IMG/VR virus record: IMGVR_UViG_3300042503_000164 | Location: 1 to 29,486 of that record | From: a virus | Strand: one strand, 5' to 3' | DNA length: 29,486 bases | Part shown: positions 25,119-29,486 of the stretch, in pieces | Position numbering within the stretch: the stretch's first letter is position 1 | Layout: each line of letters opens with the position of its first letter | The notes under the pieces: generated by a model | Database searches by the model: none | Seen by the model: only the letters and a program-made list of their open reading frames with translations | Told to the model about the DNA's origin: nothing | Position numbers and translations under genes: made by a program

Positions 25119-26597
25119 TCAAACAATCGGTTCTGGTTCATCTTGGCCCTTGCTTGCCTCATTCGCACCAAACGGGAAGAATGACAATTCAAGGCCAAAA
25201 GCGTCAGCCATTTCCTTGTCGCGCTGCCACTGGCTGAATGTCTCTTCGACATCGCGACCATACTGACCAGCAACATCCTGCATCGACATAACGCCATTGT
25301 GCATTGCGGTAACGGCTGCGTTGATTTCCTTCTGTGGATCGACCCACTGCCAACCACGGGGACGGAAACTTGATGCAGACGAAAACTTGTCAAAGCGAGA
25401 TACGGGAAGCGGAATAAAACCGAACTCCATAACATGCCTGAGCCACGCATTGTAGGCAGGAATGACAAAATGCTCCATCAGGAACTGCTGCATCATCTTG
25501 TAGGAGTCACGCTCTTCCAATGCGCCCTGACGAATGGAACTGTACGATGTCCCCTCCAGATCGTTCGACAGCGCAGCATAGGATACGCCAAGGCCAGACG
25601 CGATACCGCGAATAATGCCCTTCTGGAAATCACTAAATGCAGTCGCTGGATGCGATGGATCAAATGGCTTGAAGTCAACGCCATTGGGCAACTGGTGGAA
25701 TGTGCCTGGTTCAGCATCGATGATTGGGACAGTGTTGTCGTAATCGTCTGCCGGGGCATCTTCGCCATTATCTGAAGTAAAGAAGCCCATCTTGGATGCA
25801 GCCATACGCGATGCCACCAACTCAGCCTCACGGTGAGCGTTCAGCATCTTCAACTGGCTCATAGCAGGGGCCAGCCAAGGTTCGCCGCGTGTCTGACCAG
25901 CGCGAAGCGGATCATAAACATGGATGATATTTTTCGCGTCAATGCGGTTAGACGAATTGATGGAGATGGACGAGAACTCAGAATCACCAGGGTGACGTTT
26001 CTTTACCCAATAAGCAACAGGACGCTGGAACTCATCGACCTCAACGCCCATACGGATTTCGCGTCCGTTGCGCAGCTTCTCGTTCTTCTGCTCATCAATC
26101 TGGTCAGATTCGATAGGGTGGAATGCGATGCCGTGAATAAACACACGGTTAGGCACGATCTGGATCAGCGCCTCGCCATCACGCGCAGTCGCTTCTATCA
26201 CATATTTCTGAAGGTCGATCCAGCTTAGGCGACCATCTGCCGTGCAGTTGCCTTTAAGGGCAAACTGCGCAAATGCGTCTTCAATGATTTGGTTGCCAAT
26301 TGCATCCAACGATCCGTTCGTGTTTCGCGCTTTGACTTGCAGGGTCATACCTTTGTCGCCAACGACGTTGGTCTTCAGCAAGTTCATAAAACGCTTAACG
26401 TAGACATCATTCCGCGCCAGTTCACGCGAACGGTTGCGCATCAGGACAAGATCAGGGCGCAGTTCGCTGTCAGGGCTACGGCTAGATGCCATAAAGTCGG
26501 CAAAGAGCCGACCCGTGTTCGCAGCGTGATAGTTACGCTTCACTACCTTGTTTTGTACCTTTGGTGGTAGGCCCAGTGCTTCACGCCACAAACTCAT
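25119..26597 (-). CDS. Portal protein, lambda gpB-like
   Basis: 492 residues. The pattern LMRNRSRELARNDVYVKRFM then LLKTNVVGDKGMTLQ, the clip and stem blocks (EATARDGEALIQIVPN, AFHPIESDQIDE, IIHVYDPLRAGQTRGEPWLA) and IASGLGVSYAALSNDLEGTSYSS are standard for the lambda B portal family (Phage_portal_2). The C-terminal part (RPRGWQWVDPQKEINA, then DVEETFSQWQRDKE) is also typical. It forms the dodecameric ring through which DNA enters and leaves the head. The start overlaps the gpW-like gene's stop by four bases (ATGA). Portal length is close to the lambda protein. Confidence 0.95.
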   Translation of the reverse strand: MSLWREALGLPPKVQNKVVKRNYHAANTGRLFADFMASSRSPDSELRPDLVLMRNRSRELARNDVYVKRFMNLLKTNVVGDKGMTLQVKARNTNGSLDAIGNQIIEDAFAQFALKGNCTADGRLSWIDLQKYVIEATARDGEALIQIVPNRVFIHGIAFHPIESDQIDEQKNEKLRNGREIRMGVEVDEFQRPVAYWVKKRHPGDSEFSSISINSSNRIDAKNIIHVYDPLRAGQTRGEPWLAPAMSQLKMLNAHREAELVASRMAASKMGFFTSDNGEDAPADDYDNTVPIIDAEPGTFHQLPNGVDFKPFDPSHPATAFSDFQKGIIRGIASGLGVSYAALSNDLEGTSYSSIRQGALEERDSYKMMQQFLMEHFVIPAYNAWLRHVMEFGFIPLPVSRFDKFSSASSFRPRGWQWVDPQKEINAAVTAMHNGVMSMQDVAGQYGRDVEETFSQWQRDKEMADAFGLELSFFPFGANEASKGQDEPEPIV

Positions 26598-27184
26598 AGG
26601 AAACGCACCTTCATCGTGGTCTTAGTCGGCTTTCCAAGAGCAATGGCGTTATCGCGCCGCTCCTTTGAAACTTCCTTGCGATAATAATCGCGCCACTGCA
26701 ACAAGTCCACAATGGACATTTTCGCAATAGAGCGACCCTGAATAGAGTAGGAAGACACATCCTTGTCAGCACGACCCTGCAACAAAGACTCAATCTTATT
26801 GAGCATAATTTCAGCATGGGTGCGTGGATCAGCGCCGCTATTGTCGAGGTCTTGTATGGCCTCGAACTCACCGCGCTCAACAACAACGCGGTTGCCGCTA
26901 GATGTTTGTACAACTTCAAGCTGCCAATGATAAAAGCCAGGGGTAAACGCAGCAGATGTCGCGCTACTTGCCGTAAATAAATAATATCCAGTTCTTTCAA
27001 CCGCAGCTATTTGTATTTCAGCAGTAGTCCCAGCAGCTATCCGCGCAACATAGTTAGCGGAGTAAAGTGCAGGAGGATAAGTCTCTGCCAGAGCCGTCTT
27101 TTTCCACTGAATGAAATCGCCAACAACGATCTTCAGTGGTTCGCCCTCTGGTGCTTCATTCTCGTCAAAAAGATTAGCCATCAT
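26594..27184 (-). CDS. gpW-like protein with N-terminal beta domain
   Basis: 196 residues with two parts. Residues about 16-110 are a beta domain (LKIVVGDFIQWKKT, YYLFTASSATSAAF, YHWQLEVVQ, VVVERGEFEAI). Residues about 118-178 are helical with a short hairpin: ADPRTHAEIMLNKIESLLQG, SYSIQGRSIAKMSIVDLLQW, RDYYRKEV. This C-terminal pattern matches lambda gpW, the small head-completion protein encoded between terminase and portal, exactly as here. Lambda gpW is only about 68 residues, so the N-terminal domain is extra. GAGGG lies just before two adjacent ATG codons (27184, 27181). Confidence 0.8.
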   Translation of the reverse strand: MMANLFDENEAPEGEPLKIVVGDFIQWKKTALAETYPPALYSANYVARIAAGTTAEIQIAAVERTGYYLFTASSATSAAFTPGFYHWQLEVVQTSSGNRVVVERGEFEAIQDLDNSGADPRTHAEIMLNKIESLLQGRADKDVSSYSIQGRSIAKMSIVDLLQWRDYYRKEVSKERRDNAIALGKPTKTTMKVRFL

Positions 27185-27187
27185 CCC

Positions 27188-29044
27188 TCAGCGCCAGTTG
27201 TTAGCGAAACCGCCTCTACGAACAGCCTTTTTGCCAGCCGTTAAAGGATGGGGTTTATCAGCTTCTTCGACATTTGGCAATTTATGCTTTTCCATGTTAG
27301 CATAAAACTTACGGGCTACGCTATCCATATTTACATTTAGGATTGTAAGTGCAGCAATTGCGTACACTCTAACGTCCAAAGCTTCGTTTCTTGTTCGCGT
27401 TTTAACCCAGACACGCGACGGGAAACCCTTGTGGTATTTAATCATCTGCTTTTCAGCAGTTAGCTGCTTAAAATACTCGTCATCCCGCTTGGCAGGGAAG
27501 TGGCAATAGCCTGGGCCAGCCTCATCCATCTTCAGGCGCGAGTAATGGACCTCTTTTGCCGTATCAACACCAATGGGATAAAGCGGAACCCTGCCAATGT
27601 TGTTCTTGGATGGACGCCCGACAATCGGCTTACCCTCGCCGCCAACACCCTTGATGGCAAAAACCCTATGTCCGGCGCGTGTCTTGGCATAGTTGTAAAC
27701 GGCGCGTGTGTGGTGTCCACCAGTATCGATACAGGTGGCACGGACAAGCATTGGCTCACCACATGGATGCTCATAGGTCGCCAGCAAGACCTCATCGACC
27801 TTGTGCCATAGCTGTGTGGTGGACGGGTCGCCGTAAATCACATGGTAATCGATCTGCCAGCTTTCTTCGCCAGCGCCCCAGCCCACAATCTCGACTTCGA
27901 CGCGGTCATCCTGAACGTCGGCTCCAGCCGTCAGCAGCACCACCTCATCAGGGATGCCTTCGTAATCTTCCTTACGCTGCGCCACAGCATAATCATCCAC
28001 ACCCTCGCCAGCATCTTCCCATGTCTCGCCAAGGAAGGTGTTTACAAAGGTCTTGAGCCGCATTGGGTTCTTCCGCGCCGCCAAAAACTCTTCGATTGCG
28101 TCGGATAACACTGACCAAGGCGAGTAAAGTGCGTTCAGATGGAACCCTGCCACACCGTTGAACGGCGCAAAAGCCACCCATTCACCATTGCGAACAGCCC
28201 TGTGCCGATCCGTATCTGACCAGACAGAGCCACATTCAGCGCAGTGATAAGCGCCAGTGCTGGGATTATCGTCAGTCCAAGTCACGTTCGACCACGCCAA
28301 GACCTGTTTGTGTCCGCATTGATGGCACGGAACCATAAACTTGCGCTGGTCGCTTTCGTTATAGGCCGACTCAATTCGGCTCCCACCCTTATTCGTAGGC
28401 GTGGATACTAGAATGATCTTCCTGTTCCAGAACGTAGCGGCTCTTCGTTTAGCAAGAGATATTGGATCGCCCTCTTCACCAGCAGAAGGAGGGTATCGAT
28501 CAACTTCATCGCAAAGAACAACACGAATCGGGCGAGAAGCAAGGGAACTAGGAGAATTAGCGCCGACAAGAGAAAGAGCGCCACCGGGAAAAACTTTATG
28601 AAGCGTAGTGTTGTTTGCATCTTTGGCCTTACTGTCTTTAACCTTGTCTCGAAGGCAAGGGGTTGAGCGTAACAGACCCGCTGTCACACGGTCCTTACTA
28701 AAACTCTGCGCCATATCCACAGTTGGCTGCATCATCAGAATAGGCGCAGGATCGTGGGCCATGTGGTATCCAATGGTGTTCAGCAGCATCTCAGACTTGC
28801 CAAGCTGCGCACCGCACATCACCACAACCTCTTTGACCAGCGGATCAGAGCAAGCATCCATGATACCACGCTGGTATTCAGCCCTTGATGTCACCCATCG
28901 ACCAGGCTCAGAACTGCTTTGCGAATCCAGCCGCCGTTCATGGTCAGCCCACTGCGCCACACTCATACGCGGAGGCGGCGTCATCTGCTTCATGGCCTTG
29001 GCCATTTGCTCCAGTGCGGATTCTCTGGTGGCTTGTTCGATCAT
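27188..29044 (-). CDS. Terminase large subunit, GpA type
   Basis: 618 residues, the DNA-packaging ATPase and nuclease of the lambda GpA family. Walker A GAQLGKS (78-84), Walker B VVLCDE (175-180), VSTPTNKG coupling motif (about 213-220), a zinc-binding set CHQC...CAEC (240, 243, 268, 271), and nuclease aspartates at 377 (AGADVQDD), 441 (CIDTGGHH) and 558 (NEALDVR). The C-terminal basic tail (GKKAVRRGGFANNWR) may contact the portal. It should cut concatemeric DNA at cos or similar sites and pump it into the prohead. ATG overlaps the small subunit's stop (ATGA). Confidence 0.97.
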   Translation of the reverse strand: MIEQATRESALEQMAKAMKQMTPPPRMSVAQWADHERRLDSQSSSEPGRWVTSRAEYQRGIMDACSDPLVKEVVVMCGAQLGKSEMLLNTIGYHMAHDPAPILMMQPTVDMAQSFSKDRVTAGLLRSTPCLRDKVKDSKAKDANNTTLHKVFPGGALSLVGANSPSSLASRPIRVVLCDEVDRYPPSAGEEGDPISLAKRRAATFWNRKIILVSTPTNKGGSRIESAYNESDQRKFMVPCHQCGHKQVLAWSNVTWTDDNPSTGAYHCAECGSVWSDTDRHRAVRNGEWVAFAPFNGVAGFHLNALYSPWSVLSDAIEEFLAARKNPMRLKTFVNTFLGETWEDAGEGVDDYAVAQRKEDYEGIPDEVVLLTAGADVQDDRVEVEIVGWGAGEESWQIDYHVIYGDPSTTQLWHKVDEVLLATYEHPCGEPMLVRATCIDTGGHHTRAVYNYAKTRAGHRVFAIKGVGGEGKPIVGRPSKNNIGRVPLYPIGVDTAKEVHYSRLKMDEAGPGYCHFPAKRDDEYFKQLTAEKQMIKYHKGFPSRVWVKTRTRNEALDVRVYAIAALTILNVNMDSVARKFYANMEKHKLPNVEEADKPHPLTAGKKAVRRGGFANNWR

Positions 29045-29486
29045 ACGATTATCGTCCGGCCCTTTTTAGGGCGTCCGACCTTGCGCTTAGGCTGTTCGAC
29101 CACAGCGGTTTCAACTGTGGCCTCTTCTGACACCGATCCAGTGCGGACAGGATCGATGCTTGGCTGGTAGTTGGACAGTTCTGCCAGTGCCTCGCGGATC
29201 GCATTCTCCAAATGGTCCTTCGCCACCACAACATCTGTTTCCGTGGCTAAAATTGGAGCGACTTTAGTAGGCAGGGCCAAGAACTTGGCTTTACAGGCGT
29301 GAAGGACGCTCTCCCAAGCCGCCACAACATCATTGGTCATGCACAGAGTGCCGCGAATCTTGGCAAGTTCCAGTTCCGCAATTTCGGCTTCGGCACTTAT
29401 CTTTCTGGTACGGGCCTCTTCATATGTTTGAAAAGACACCTCCGGCCTAAGCATACTTTCTGAACCAGCTTTTCTTCTGTTTTCAT
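29041..29486 (-). CDS. Terminase small subunit, Nu1-like, 5' truncated
   Basis: The frame is open to the right edge, so the N-terminal winged-helix DNA-binding domain probably lies outside; an internal ATG at 29454 is not likely to be the real start. Visible: EEARTRKISAEAEIAELELAKIRG, then WESVLHACKAKFLALPTKVA and a helical segment LENAIREALAELSNY, all typical of the oligomerisation part of Nu1-like proteins. The C-terminal tail has KRKVGRPKKGRT, an AT-hook-like motif that could bind the minor groove of AT-rich DNA. It guides the large subunit to the packaging site. Confidence 0.88.
   Translation of the reverse strand, partial: ENRRKAGSESMLRPEVSFQTYEEARTRKISAEAEIAELELAKIRGTLCMTNDVVAAWESVLHACKAKFLALPTKVAPILATETDVVVAKDHLENAIREALAELSNYQPSIDPVRTGSVSEEATVETAVVEQPKRKVGRPKKGRTIIV

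Overview
The window is the structural (late) half of a tailed double-stranded DNA phage or prophage with a long, non-contractile tail. Packaging and head genes are lambda-like: a Nu1-like small terminase, a GpA-type large terminase, a gpW-like protein, a gpB-type portal, and an HK97-fold capsid fused to its protease. The tail has a G/GT frameshift chaperone, a tape measure protein and a J-like tip protein, with no sheath or baseplate genes. A GapR/DUF2312 gene at the left edge suggests an alphaproteobacterial host. The low-complexity tail and secreted proteins resemble those I recall from aquatic phages. Host and lineage are inferences; no integrase, tRNA or CRISPR array was seen.

Layout. 1-1220, plus strand: five short early-type genes (truncated GapR-like protein, SSB, three small unknowns) with a good sigma70-like promoter at 857-885, ending in a bidirectional terminator at 1224-1257. 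1260-29486, minus strand: one long, tightly packed late operon read from right to left, with most genes joined by ATGA, GTGA or TAATG overlaps. In order of transcription it encodes DNA packaging (29486-27188), head (27184-22879), head-tail joining and tail completion (22889-21618), tail tube, chaperone and tape measure (21621-17977), tail tip (17977-13347), fibres and adhesins (13350-7026), a block of secreted and membrane proteins (6996-2088), then endolysin and a small holin candidate (2091-1260).

How the parts work together. The terminase fills a shell built from the protease-capsid fusion through the portal. A strong hairpin directly after the capsid gene may set capsid dose. Two tandem tail-terminator paralogues and two tandem tail-tube paralogues sit side by side. 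A -1 slippery site makes the long form of the tail chaperone, which helps tape measure and tube assemble. The tip carries an NlpC/P60-like protein and a J-like protein with five repeats, followed by a collagen-like fibre, a duplicated glycine-rich adhesin, a short repeat fibre and a fibre-assembly chaperone.

The least explained stretch is 2088-6996: a small membrane coiled-coil protein, a secreted Asn/Thr-rich repeat protein with a four-cysteine tail domain, a secreted NIDO-like protein with acidic repeats, a membrane coiled-coil protein, and a two-helix membrane protein ending in an EF-hand/dockerin-like loop. This set is the best candidate here for an undescribed envelope-acting system.
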